From positions 2,115,508 to 2,179,507 of the forward strand of contig OX578286.1 of NCBI GenBank assembly GCA_951217055.1: a stretch of DNA of 64,000 nucleotides. The letters run 5' to 3'. This stretch comes from Gerris lacustris (Eukaryota; Arthropoda; Insecta; Hemiptera; Gerridae). Both the position numbers and the translations under genes were made by a program. A model generated the notes under the pieces. That model worked only from the letters and a program-made list of their open reading frames with translations. It searched no databases and was not told the origin of the DNA. Shown in pieces: positions 11,465 to 22,077 of the stretch; position 1 is the first letter of the stretch, and each line of letters starts with the position of its first letter.

Positions 11465-11968
11465 CAAACTAAGGTGAAGGTATTTATTTGGGATAAGAGT
11501 CTTGTTGTTGAAGAACTATCTTTTATTTCATCAAAGCTTTCGCCCAGGGAACCTGAGCATCGTCAGTGATAATCTACAAATACATAAAAGAGAAAAATAG
11601 ATAATGATGGACTAAAAATTAGGAAACAAAAAAAAAACGAAAAATGTAAAAGTCTGATGTAGGTTCTTACCAAGTGTAAATAATATGTGAAAATAATATG
11701 TGGGCATTAGAGGTTTTGATTTTAATTTAATTAATTTTCACCACTTGGTATGATCCTACGTCAGACTGTCAGGCTCTTTTGCATTTTTTCGTTTTTCTTT
11801 TTTTATTTCCTAATTTTTAGTCCATCATTATCTGTTTTTCTCTTTTATGTATTTGTAGACTATCACTGACGATGCTCAGGTTCCCTGGGCGAAAGCTTTG
11901 ATGTAATAAAAAAATCGTTCTTCAACAACAGGACTTTTATCCCAAATAAATACCTTCGTCTTAGTTTG
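11465..11968. mobile_element. Inverted-repeat element with hammerhead-like cores
   Basis: Arms of about 220 bp run from CAAACTAAGGTGAAGGTATT to its inverse near 11968. Each arm holds CACTGACGATGCTCAGG, TTC, CCTGGGCGAAAGC (minus strand near 11536-11567, plus strand 11864-11896). That resembles the CUGANGA...GAAA core of a hammerhead ribozyme around a 7-bp stem II, with one extra U after the core. The centre is AT-rich. Two adjacent inverted Penelope-like or retrozyme-like fragments would fit, but this is unproven. Confidence 0.6.
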
Positions 11969-11989
11969 TAGATTTCTATTAATTTTACA

Positions 11990-12300
11990 CGTTTTGATGT
12001 CTCCTGATTCCAAAAAAGTCTGTCTGTCTTCAGTGCAGACGCGTGGAGCCTAAAGTACTGGGCCGATTTTGATAAAATTTAGCATACATGTTTAGAAAAA
12101 TTATACTCTGAGGTGAAATCGAGAAATGAATTTGAGCTCCAAATTTGGTGTCGCTTTCCCCAAAAAAACTATTTCTCTCAAACGGTTCTGACGATTTTGA
12201 TTAAAATTTCTAAAATGATGTCCATTTAAATGCTAATCTAACAATATAAGCTGTTTTCCCAGGAAAAATCTAGTTCCTGAGAAAATAGCTTTAAAATATG
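11990..12300 (+). repeat. R-family repeat, 3'-truncated copy
   Basis: The copy matches the middle of the full R element at 53.2 kb: AGTGCAGACGCGTGGAGCCT, a GCCGATTTTGAT block, GAAATCGAGAAATGAATTT, and CTAGTTCCTGAGAAAATAGC. It ends before the B-box-like segment. Confidence 0.75.
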
Positions 12301-13164
12301 ATTTTATTTGAGCGTTTTCAATGAAGTCATATTATTTATAAAGAGGAGGACTTTGTATCAAATTAGGCCGTATATGGCCGCTATCTTGAATCATTGTGGC
12401 TGATTGGAAAACCCTTTCACAAAATTATTTTACAATACATCATAAAAGCAAGTTAAATTTAAAAATTCTATTGTACTTGGTTTCGGAGATATCGTTGTGA
12501 CAAATATTGTATTATAAATGGGCGCCATCTTAAATCAAGATGAGGAATCGTAAAAATATTTCTCTTATCTATAGAGGACAATAGAAACCTCAATGCTATA
12601 ACTTACTGCTCTCTAGATATCGCCATTCTAAACATATACTGTCATAGATTATTGGTATTTGACTTTTATATATATATATATTATATATATTTATGTCTAT
12701 AGATAAATAATATATTTTTAAAGTTAGAAAGTCTATTTATGGATTGTAATATTATCTTAACTAGTGCAATATGAGAAATGGCGTATCTAATGACAGGTAG
12801 ATTGATGTCTGCGGTCAGTGGCGAGACATCCGTCGGAGACGCCACTGTTGAGACTACTCTTAGACACTGGAACTTTAGTGGTCAAGACATGAGACTTGTA
12901 CAGACTGACTGGTCAGTGGCGCTGTATCCGCATTCTTTTCGCCGCTGAATAAACCAGTGGTGGAGATTTAGGATCGATCAAGCGTGCATTATTCATAAAG
13001 GGAGAACTATTAGAGACGTTATTTCTTTCTTTCATATTCATTATTTTTCACTTCAATTGTTTGTGTTTTAAACATGTTGTAACCAATTATGAGCCTACTA
13101 GCTGACTGTTTATAAAGCAGAAATGACGAATTTCCCATAATAATGGCATACAAAGCAAGTTTAA
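12301..13164. other. Mixed stretch, no gene recognised
   Basis: A degraded repeat with GCCATCTTAAATCAAGATG-like pieces lies near 12370-12540, and a short interrupted (TA)n near 12668. From 12780 to 12990 the sequence has higher GC, holds repeated GTCAGTGGCG/GACGCCACTG words, and has no other copy in the window. Confidence 0.35.
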
Positions 13165-13522
13165 CTGAAAAAGTCGGTCCCAGACAACTAAGACAAATTT
13201 TCTCATCTATACGAGTTCATAATTCTTAGCCCAGTGATTTTCATTTATTAATTTTCGTAGGTACATTTATCAAAAAGTATCATAAAAATAACTTCTCCTC
13301 ATCGGGAAATTGAACCCGGCCTCTCCCCGTCCGCTTTTAAAGCTATTTTCGCAGGAACTAGATTTTTCCCGGGAAAACTGTTTATATCGTTACATTCGTA
13401 TATTTAAATGGGCTACATTTTAGAATTTTTTAATCAAAATCGTCGGAACCGTTTATGAAAAATATTAATAGATAAATAGATAATATAATTTTTTACTTTC
13501 TCATATAAAGAGAAAGTATTGT
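13165..13522 (-). repeat. R-family repeat, internally deleted copy
   Basis: On the minus strand it carries the GGGCTAAG...GAACTCG block, a B-box-like GGTTCAATTTCC, and CGCAGGAACTAG-like sequence. It then skips the middle of the family and ends in the TTTCTCATATAAAGAGAAA hairpin. The junction lies near 13460-13490. Confidence 0.7.
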
Positions 13523-13540
13523 TATGAATAGGATTAGCTA

Positions 13541-13948
13541 TGTATAGGACCCCGTTTATCCGGACCACGCGGTAATCCGGAACCCTCGGTAATCCGGACA
13601 GTCGCTGTCTCTCATGGAGAATGCAAGCCTTCAAAAATAAATATTCTATTGCAAATCGATTCTTACGAACATTGTGGCTAACCCAGTATACACAATGACA
13701 ACTTAGAAAATGCACTGAAATATGTAAATGTCATTTTATATTACGTTCATGCTCTACATACAATATATCCATACATATGTCAATTATATAAACAGCATCA
13801 TACAAATAATTTGTTAAAAAGTGTTTACGTGATAAAAGAAAAAGAAAGTGTTTTATGTTATTTATTAAACACTTCTCTAACCCGGAAATCCCGCTAATCC
13901 GGACAACCCTTTGCCTGAATTCGTCCGGCTTTACGACGTCCTACTGTA
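13541..13948. mobile_element. pogo-like (Tc1/mariner) MITE
   Basis: The left end reads TAGGACCCCGTTTATCCGGA and the right end, inverted, reads CAGTAGGACGTCGTAAAGCC. Both ends carry further CCGGA or TCCGG repeats inside, as in pogo/Tigger relatives. A TA follows the right end, and the left few bases look lost or mutated. The 93-codon frame on the minus strand shows no DDE transposase feature, so the element is non-autonomous. Confidence 0.65.
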
Positions 13949-13955
13949 TACATAT

Positions 13956-14030
13956 ATAGTGGAACCTCATTATAACAGATGCCACTTATAACGGACAAAT
14001 AAAATTAATTTAACACTTTATTTAATTTGG
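13956..14030 (+). mobile_element. Second pogo-like element end
   Basis: AGTGGAACCTCATTATAACA followed by GATGCCACTTATAACGGAC resembles the start of pogo/Tigger-type elements. No matching right end was found downstream, so I treat it as a solo fragment abutting the pogo-like MITE. Confidence 0.45.
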
Positions 14031-14489
14031 TACTCCCCCCCCCCCATGTATAACCTTGGTGTGTTTGAAAATTATACAAAAGAATGGTCTTTGTCTTAAT
14101 TATTAATACCAAATGTTAGTAAATTCATTTCATTGGCTTTACTATAGAGATCCATGCGATGTCAAGTTATTTTTGATAAACTGAAAGCGATCGAATTAAA
14201 AGTATATTGACGAGATAATGACACTAAAACTAAATTGGATTTGTATCATCCCGTCTCCCTTCATAGTTATAAATTTAAGACGTGTAGTTTTAATTTCTGC
14301 CACTTGATTTGACTCATATTAAATTTTAAGTCGCGAATATAAGATAATTTTTATAAGATAATTTTTAATTTCATTAGTTTGACTTAAATAATGGTTTTAA
14401 ATATCTGTTATTTATAATAAGAATAATAGTTAGCATATACAATAATTGTTTTTAGAAGAATTGTAGTTTTTATATACAAAAAATTTAAT

Positions 14490-14561
14490 CTCCCCGGCGG
14501 GGAATCGAACCCCGGTCTCCCGCGTGACAGGCGGGGATACTTACCACTATACTACCGAGGA
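14490..14561 (-). tRNA. tRNA-Asp (anticodon GUC)
   Basis: This is the one clearly intact gene in the window. On the minus strand a 72-nt cloverleaf folds with a full 7-bp acceptor stem (TCCTCGG with CCGGGGA, one T-G pair), a D arm with AGTATAGTGGTAAGTAT, a 5-bp anticodon stem CCCGC/GCGGG around the loop CTGTCAC (anticodon GTC), and a T arm GGGGTTCGATTCCCC. The discriminator base is G, as usual for tRNA-Asp. No CCA is encoded and no intron is present, both normal for a eukaryotic nuclear tRNA-Asp. The gene supplies aspartyl-tRNA for translation. The internal A box (TAGTATAGTGG) and B box (GGTTCGATTCC) would drive RNA polymerase III. It lies alone, outside any repeat I can recognise. An A-rich run (T-rich on the transcribed strand) just downstream on the minus side could end transcription. 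Confidence 0.97.
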
Positions 14562-15139
14562 TTGGTGTTATGAGTTGGTTAAACATGTTATTTAAAGGCC
14601 AAACCGCTTAGACTGGACTAGAGGCTCTGCTATTACATCCCAGCCTGTATAAATCATTAACAATATAAACGTTCACATGACTTTTATATAAATGGGCGAA
14701 CTGAGTTATTTTAATGTCTTGTTTCTTGTACAGACAATATTGAATTTGTCAGTCTGTCTATCTCTGTATGATGTACACAGTGAAGTTCACTTTGTCGTAA
14801 TATAATAACGGGCGACCCTATTCTGCATAATGGCTATTATGCAAAATACTTTGCATAATTTGCATAATGGCTACTTCTGATCGTACGAAGTCGCTAAAAC
14901 TTGGTACAATTATCTATTATACTATAAATAAACAAATGCATCAACTTTTAGACAATTTTGACACAAAAATTGCGCTCCAAACAAATTCTAGCCTCTTTAA
15001 CAGTAACTCCTACACCCAAGTACTATGGGTAATTTGTACTTCTAATGCTGCTAGGGTGCTAAAACGTTGACGAAATTGATTATTATAGAGTACAAACAAC
15101 ATCCAAAAAGTTTTAGATCGATAGAGCCAAAATTTACGG

Positions 15140-16090
15140 CTTAGGCTCAGTATTTGTATTTTGCATAACGGGGTAATTTTGCATAATCGGTACTTCTAAC
15201 AATGCTACAGGGCTAAAACTTTGGTAAATTGATTATTAATCTAAAAAATTAAAATTCTGTAAGTGTTGGATCGATAGAGCCAAAATTTACGGCTTAGGCT
15301 CAGTATTTGTATTTTGCATAACGGGGTAATTTTGCATAATCGGTACTTCTAACAATGCTACTGGGCTTTAAACTTTAGTAAATTGTTTAATAAACTAAAA
15401 AATTAAAATTCTGTAAGTTTTGGATCGATAGAGCCAAAATTTACCGCTTAGGCTCAATATTTGTATTTTGCATAACGGGGTAATTTTGCACAATCGGTAC
15501 TTCTAACAATGCTACAGGGCTAAAACTTTGGTAAATTGTTTAATAAACTAAAAAATTAAAATTCTGTAAGTTTTGGATCGATAGAGCCAAAATTTACGGC
15601 TTAGGCTCAGTATTTGTATTTTGCATAACGGGATAATTTTGCATAATCGGTACTTCTAACAATGCTACTGGGCTAATACTTTAGTAAATTGTTTAATAAA
15701 CAGAAAAATTAAAATTCTGTAAGTTTTGGATCGATAGAGCCAAAATTTACGGCTTAGGCTCAGTATTAGTATTTTGCATAACGGGGTAATTTTGCATAAT
15801 CGGTACTTCTAACAATGCTACAGGGCTAAAACTTTGGTAAATTGTTTAATAAACTAAAAAATTAAAATTCAGTAAGTTTTAGATCGATAGAGCCAAAACT
15901 TACGGTTTAGGCTCAATATTAGTATTTTGCATAACGGGGTAATTTTGCATAATCGGTACTTCTAACAATGCTACTGGGCTAAAACTTTAGTAAATTGTTT
16001 AATAAACTAAAAAATTAAAATTCTGTAAGTTTTAGATCGATAGAGCCAAAATTTACAGCTTAGGCTCAATATTTGTATTTTGCATAATGG
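15140..16090 (+). repeat. 153-bp tandem repeats in left Foldback arm
   Basis: About six units carry TTGCATAACGGGGTAATTTT, CGGTACTTCTAACAATGCTA and GATCGATAGAGCCAAAA. Starts at 15161, 15314 and 15468 give a period of 153-154 bp. The right arm has the same units inverted at 18290-18560. Confidence 0.9.
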
Positions 16091-16205
16091 AGTTAGTTGA
16101 CTGGACTAGTGGTTTAGGTTTATTATTTTGAACTCTTGAAATTTCTTTTTTTTAGAATTGCAACAGAACTATTCTGTACTTGAATAAAAGCTAATTTCAT
16201 ATGCT

Positions 16206-17410
16206 ACAACTTCATTTCTTTTGACTTTTCTTGAAAGGGAGAGGTTTTATGACGATATTCGCCCCGAAGCGAGAGCTGTACTTCAATTTTCCATTTTTTG
16301 TAAAACACTGCCGATTTTTGAAGTGTAATATCTCGGGAACTATTTGATGTACAGAGTTGTCGTTTGACGTAAACTGAATCTTATTATCTTTACTACAACT
16401 TCATATGTCATGACTTTTCTCGTAGGTTAACAGTTTTACACCGATATTCGCCCCGAAACGAGAGCACTACTTTCAATTTCAATTTTTTGAAAATAAACTT
16501 AATTTTTTATGTGGCATATCTCGGAAACTATTGGACGTACAGAGTTGCCGTTGGACTTAAATTGTTGTAAATTTATTATACTGAAAAAAAGTATGGACAA
16601 TTAACATCGAACAACGCATAGTTTACGGTAAATCCCAAAAAAGAGTTCTTTTGCCCCACTAATCCTACTTTATTTTTTATTACCTAACTGTGAGCGCTTT
16701 TAACTTAAAAACGGTTGGAGCTAGAAAAAATGTTTAAAGGCCTATTTTTATTGGCAATTTAATAAGAACAAATTTGTACATAATCATAATTCGCCTAATG
16801 TCAATACTTTTCAAGACATGTGGTAAGAAACAAAAAAAAAATCAGCAATGGCCCGGGGGGGGGGGGGGGGGGAGCAAGCTTCCTCCCCCAGCAAAATGAT
16901 CTCCTATGTTGCCTGGACTATCAGTATTATTAGGTTTTTTTAAAAAAGTAAAAATGGGAGGGGGGGCAGGGGTTTTTTTATAAACCTGGGGGGGGGGGGG
17001 GGTTATCAAGCTATAAATCTTGGGAGGAGGGAAGTATTCAAAAGCGGGTGAAAGAATATAGAACACCCCTTTATTTTAGCTAGTACATTGTGATAAAGAA
17101 ATCCAGTTTCCCCCCTATTTCCTTGAAGTGTTAAATTGTTAAAATTTTGAACGCATTTATCTCGAAAACGGTTTTAGTTAGGAAAAAAATGAAAAGGACT
17201 ATTTTTGTTTAAAATTTAATTTAGAACAAATTGGTAAATAACTACAATTCGCCTAAAGGTAATACTTTACGAGATATTTGTGAAAAACCCAAAATGGCCC
17301 CTAAAACCCTCAATTGTAGGGGTCACTTGCCCCATCCTCGGGGACTTTTAGTACGTTATACTGTAGCGTCTTCCGATCATTTTAAGTTTTTTTTACAGAA
17401 CTATATGATT
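16206..17410 (+). repeat. Duplicated blocks inside the Foldback element
   Basis: Two diverged copies of a block of about 180 bp with ATATTCGCCCCGAA(G/A)CGAGAGC follow each other at 16206-16560. Two more diverged copies of a larger block with AATTCGCCTAA lie at 16640-17410. A run of about 18 G at 16855 and one of about 14 G at 16988 interrupt this region. No frame is conserved between the copies. Confidence 0.55.
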
Positions 17411-17456
17411 TAATGTTTTTAAATCCCGTTTTTTGGTCTAATTTGACTGGACTAAT

Positions 17457-17835
17457 GGTATTGCTCACGAGCTTACCGGAGGTAACGGAAGCTATGTTAT
17501 CGTTCCGAAGAACGAAAAAAATTTAGGTCTTCGATTTGAAAAATTCGGAGGGAACATTTTTGGTTCCGTGTCGGTCTGTCGTTCAGTTGTTGGGAACCAC
17601 CATAACTTAAAAACTACTAGTCCGATTTTAATGAAATTTGGATGGTAGATCATGATTAGCCTATTGATGGTCTCATATAAGTTTCAACATTCTGCGTTCA
17701 TTTGTTTCTCTTCCACATGCGCACAAACATACATTTATTTATACCTATAGCTTCGAAAGTACTGATGTGATTTGTATGAAAATTTTATAGTTTATAGAAA
17801 GTAGCGTGCAGTAGCCCTACATTAATTTGAAGAAA
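17457..17835 (+). repeat. Z-family repeat inside the Foldback element
   Basis: The copy starts with GAGCTTACCGGAGGTAACGG and runs through the usual Z blocks to a truncated end near GTGCAGTAGCCCTACATT. Its location shows that Z sequence entered the 4.07-kb element, or was captured by it. Confidence 0.7.
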
Positions 17836-18979
17836 CACCAATATGCGTTACTAAAAAAAACACCAAAAAGTTACAGGAAATGTCTCACTGTCTTGCAGAC
17901 TCGTATGCAAGCTTTTCATATAATCCATGCGTTGTTATTAATACTTCAGAGCAAGGAGAGGATCTTGCAAGATCTAAGCCAGTAGTAAGAAATCAGGTTA
18001 GCAGCTTTTTAGAACTACATCTCCTTTTGCAAGGTTCGATGTATAATTGACTGAACCTGACACATGAAAGTAAAATAGATAATACAAAAAAACAAAACAA
18101 TAAATACAAATAAATTGTATGAACATTTTTTATGCTACCTTACTGCAAAATAAACATTTTATATTATTCAATGTATACATAAATATTATTTCCTAAATTC
18201 CCAAATAGTTATTTACGCAACCGCAACAAGGGAGAGAAGTATGTTTTCCTGCTCGAGGTTAAATTTTCTCCTGAGGCATCACCAAAGTTTTTAGTATAAT
18301 AAACAATTTACTAAAGTTTTAGCCCTGTAGCATTGTTAGAAGTACCGATTATGCAAAATTACCCCGTTATGCAAAATACAAATATTGAGCCTAAGCCGTA
18401 AATTATGGCTCTATCGATCTAAAACTTACTGAATTTTAATTTTTTAGTTTAATAAACAATTTACTAAAGTTTTAGCCCAGTAGCATTGTTGGAAGTACTG
18501 ATTATGCAAAATTACCCCGTTATGCAAAATACTAATATTGCGCCTAAGGCGTAAATTTTGGCTCTATTGGTCTGAAACTTGTTGGATGTTGTTTATACCC
18601 TATTATAAACAATTTCGTCAACGTTTTAGCACCCTAGCAGCATTAGAAGTACAAATTACCCATAGTACTTGGGTGTAGGAGTTACTGTTAAAAAGGCTAG
18701 AATTTGTTTGGAGCGCATTTTTTTGTGTCAAAATTGTCTAAAAGTTGATGCATTTCTTTATTTACAGTATAATAGATAATTGTACCAAGTTTTAGCGTCT
18801 TCGTACGATCAGAAGTAGCCATTATGCAAATTATGCAAAGTATTTTGCATAATAGCCATTATGCAGAATAGGGTCGCCCTATAATAACGGTTAAAATTGG
18901 ATAAATTGGCACTAATTTACTTTTGCACTCCCCTTGGTTCTAAACAATATTCTACCTGTAAGACTGAATCTCACAATAA

Positions 18980-19380
18980 GTTCTACAGTTTTCTTAGCTT
19001 ACATTTAATATTCCTTAATCTATACCTATATATAAAACTAAGAGTGACAGTGACTGACTGATCAAAAATTCTCCTACTTCCCATTGACATAGAAATATGA
19101 AATTTGGTACATAGATAGAGTGTACCATAAATAGATAAGTGCGGCCATTTTGCGTTCGATATATGGTCACCATCTTGGATTTATTCACATTATATTATCT
19201 CAGCTTCCAGTGGACCTAGGGATCTGAAATTTGGTACATAGACCTATGGTAGCTAAAGAAGAAAATTAAAGGTACTTTCACTTCAACATATGGCCGCCAT
19301 CTTGGATTTAATCAGATAATATTATCTTAGCTTCCAGTGGATTTAAAGATCTTAAATTTGTTACATACACTTATTGTAAC
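18980..19380 (+). repeat. Tandem pair with GCCATCTTGGATTTA
   Basis: Two and a half units of about 130 bp carry ATATGGYCRCCATCTTGGAT, CTTCCAGTGGA and AAATTTGGTACATAGA. They belong to the broader group of repeats here that contain CAAGATGGCGGC-like boxes. Confidence 0.65.
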
Positions 19381-19487
19381 TAAAATTGAAAATTGAATGT
19401 AGAATAAAATAGAATAATTTAAAATGCATAAAAAAATAATATAACCTACTTTTACTAAAATACGAAATTATGTAACAATAATAGTAA

Positions 19488-20095
19488 ATTACGCGTCGAG
19501 TGCGGAAAGTAGCATTTTGCATGCTGCTGTGGAGTTTGCACCCGAGCGATAGCGAGGGTAGTAAAACCACACGAGCAATGCAAAATGCTGTTTTCGCACG
19601 AGTTGCGTACCGTACTTTATCTACGATTGTTAGATTTAAATAATAAATACAGAAAAAAATAAACTTGCTGTATGTAAGTTCGTATCTCTCTCTTGATAAA
19701 GATGACATTTATTCTTGAGTTTGAGTTGTATTTTTTGCCGAATTAATTATTTCTGGAGGAGTATTATTCTCCACATTTTCGTCAAAGTCACTTGATTAAC
19801 TCATTGTTTTTCACTTAAAACTCGATATAAACAGTTACTTTAATAAAAGAACAGCAAATTAGTTTTGTTAACAATGTAAACAAACTCGTTAATCGTGCGT
19901 AAAGCTGAAGAATTCCTCTTCTTTACCGCACTAGGGTGGTAAAGAAGAGGAATTCTTCAGAACTATGAGACGCGCATGCGCAATGAATACAACTACGTAA
20001 AGAATCACTTTCTACGCATCTAAACAGAGATACAATGTTTATATTTCGAATCAATCGTAGATAAAGATATATTAATTATATTTTTTAATTATTAT
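19488..20095 (+). repeat. S-family repeat, copy 1
   Basis: This element of about 600 bp is nearly identical to the copy at 28.1 kb. It starts ATTACGCGTCGAGTG and contains a palindrome centred on GAGCGATAGCGA at 19544-19555, with flanking CCC/GGG, TTT/AAA, CCAC and GCATTTTGCA pairings. A perfect 23-bp hairpin follows at 19905-19960. The open frame on the minus strand is not retained as a gene call. Confidence 0.8.
19905..19960. repeat. Perfect 23-bp hairpin in S element
   Basis: The stem runs from CTGAAGAATTCC to CTTCTTTACC and is followed, after a 10-nt loop, by its exact complement. The copy at 28.49-28.54 kb keeps the hairpin with one changed pair. Confidence 0.9.
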
Positions 20096-20098
20096 TTA

Positions 20099-20130
20099 CA
20101 CACAGCGCCAACTTCGGTTGGCGCTGTGTG
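20099..20130. repeat. 14-bp hairpin with TTCG loop
   Basis: The sequence CACACAGCGCCAAC, loop TTCG, then the exact complement forms a perfect stem. A degraded echo, GGCCAACTTCGGTTAACGG, follows at once. In RNA this would be a UUCG tetraloop hairpin, though the loop-closing pair is C-G as required. Confidence 0.85.
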
Positions 20131-20159
20131 GCCAACTTCGGTTAACGGTGCGCTTATCC

Positions 20160-20330
20160 GTCTAGTCTTAATAATGAATTAGAGTAAGGGATATATAGAG
20201 TGTGATATTCCTTTGTCCCGAGGCACATTGGACTAAATATCACTTTGTTTTAGTAATTTAGACTAAGCAATGTATACTTCTCTGTAAATGTTCCTTAGTC
20301 TAAATAATTATTAGACATGACAAGGGGGGG
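20160..20330 (+). repeat. Q-family repeat
   Basis: GTGTGATATTCCTTTGTCCC followed by a TTGGACTAAATATC block recurs in inverted orientation at 24.63-24.69 kb. Both regions also contain repeated AGTCTAAA words. A short G run closes the region. Confidence 0.6.
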
Positions 20331-20409
20331 GGGCGCTTAAGTAAAGAAGTACCGATTAATTTAGTTTAAATTTCGTTTATATACTCTGCGTACAAATTGT
20401 AAACTATTT

Positions 20410-20800
20410 GATATACAGGGTGTCCCAAGATAGAGTATCCGACAGGAAACATTTCTTATTTTTGGGTTTTCGAAAAAAAGTCATTCTTCATAAAAACTCC
20501 TGCTCGTTCTTAAACCTCTAAAAATGATAAAAGTTTTAGTTAATAATAATTATAATTTGATTTAAATTAAAATTTAATTTTTCCGTAGTATGAATACTAC
20601 CAAAATTGTAAAATATGATAAAAGTTTCTTGATTCTATATACAGGGTGTTTCTGTTTTTTGAAAACTTTAAAATATGACCAACAGTAGACTACCCTTATT
20701 TTTGATGGTATCGAAAAATATTGTTTAGAAAAGTGGTTCAGAATTGCAAAAAACGTATAAATATTAATTTATTTTATGAATTATTAAATTTTAGTTAGTT
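20410..20800 (+). repeat. Repeat fragments with TACAGGGTGT ends
   Basis: ATATACAGGGTGTCCCAAGA and ATATACAGGGTGTTTCTG occur about 225 bp apart. A SINE-A tail fragment lies between them at 20540-20610. The TACAGGGTGT start recurs widely in insect repeats from memory, but I do not assign a class. Confidence 0.5.
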
Positions 20801-20931
20801 TTCTAAAAATAAGCATTTATTTTATGAAAACAAAATAAATTACTTGTAAATCAAATAAATAAGCTAATGTAATAAATAAATAAAAAAATTTCATCACATC
20901 AAGTTATAAATAATTCTAATTTAAGTTCATT

Positions 20932-21125
20932 CTCCAGTATAGCTCAGTTGGTAAGAGCACCTAAAACGGATATATAGGAGGCCCGTGGTTCAAGTCCCGG
21001 TGCGGGGGACTATTTTTCTCTGTATGTCTCCCGTAGTTAATGATAATTATAATTTGATTTGAAGTAAAATTTAATCTTTCCTTAGTATGAATACAACCAA
21101 AAACTTAAAAATTTGAATAAATTTT
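20932..21125 (+). mobile_element. SINE-A, fullest copy
   Basis: The head is tRNA-like with a perfect A box (TAGCTCAGTTGG at 20940-20951) and a near-perfect B box (GGTTCAAGTCC at 20987-20997). The body continues with CTATTTTTCTCTG, AATGATAATTATAATTTG and a tail near GTATGAATAC. These are the features of an RNA polymerase III SINE. Other copies lie at 0.64, 20.55 and 32.74 kb, the last with a target duplication. Confidence 0.85.
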
Positions 21126-21539
21126 TATTTAAGGACAAGCAGGAGGTTTTATGTAGAGTGAATTTTCTTCAAAAATTGAACATTTTTTTGGAAAACACGT
21201 ATATACGAATATGCGAATAAGCGAATGTAAAAATAAATAAATAATGAGAACAGATAATTTAAACAAAATATATTTTATAATTAACGTGGCCTTTGCATAT
21301 TTTTCTTTTATTTTGAGCTAGCACAAATACGGGTCCATTTAGATCTTTCAAGTTAATGATCTAAGTAGTCAGTTCTAGCCGAGACTAATAATTATCTTCT
21401 ATTTTTTGTTTTAACTTTTAAAAAAAAAATAAATCTCCAACCACCTGCCGTATCGTTTACTATGGACTCGTGCCTAAAGCAAGAGAAAAAAATCAACGTA
21501 TTTAAAAGAACTAGACACTACTAAGATAGTTTATACCTT

Positions 21540-21709
<170 letters not shown>

Positions 21710-22077
21710 GTTTCTGTGTGTAAAATACAGGCTATGTAAGTAGATAATCTTTGAACAGAAAAAAAAAACATTAAAGGAAGAATTGTGCTCCTAGATATGT
21801 GAGGTCAAACCTCAATGCAAGATGCGGGTGGCAGGTGGCGCTGGACCATGAGGGTGCGGATAATAACGTAACTAAATTACCTACAAGGCTGTATTCTAAT
21901 ACGTTAATATCATGTTTCGAAATAGAAGTTGTTTAATTTTTTTTTTTTTTTTTTAAGGTTGTTGATTCTGACTTAGTTATTGATTGAAGTATAGAAGGTA
22001 CAGGCGGAGTGGGGATTAAAGTACTGATTTAAATTTAGTACAATTCGAATACTGACTAATTTGAATTAATTTTGTTT
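21710..22077. other. No gene recognised
   Basis: The stretch includes GCGGGTGGCAGGTGGCGCTGG near 21825 (two parts GCGGGTGGCAGG and TGGCGCTGG) and a T run near 21939. No repeat match or coding feature was found. Confidence 0.35.

Larger units (their letters stand above)
14810..18879. mobile_element. 4.07-kb Foldback/MULE-like element
   Basis: The element is bounded by GGGCGACCCTATTCTGCA and its inverse and flanked by a perfect 9-bp duplication, TATAATAAC (14801-14809 and 18880-18888). The left arm of about 1.28 kb has a unique terminal part of about 330 bp followed by 153-bp tandem units. The right arm of about 590 bp has the same terminal part and fewer units. Long inverted arms built from tandem repeats and a 9-bp duplication are hallmarks of Foldback elements, whose FB-NOF relatives are placed with Mutator-like elements. 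No transposase frame is seen, and the middle holds duplicated non-coding blocks and a Z copy. Confidence 0.85.

Noticed and set aside
19361..19708. 115-residue protein on the minus strand in the S element
   Set aside because: It runs through a palindrome and AT-rich flank, and the second S copy does not keep it.
20940..21010. Functional tRNA gene at the SINE-A head
   Set aside because: A and B boxes are present, but the acceptor and anticodon stems do not pair and the sequence runs into a dispersed SINE tail.
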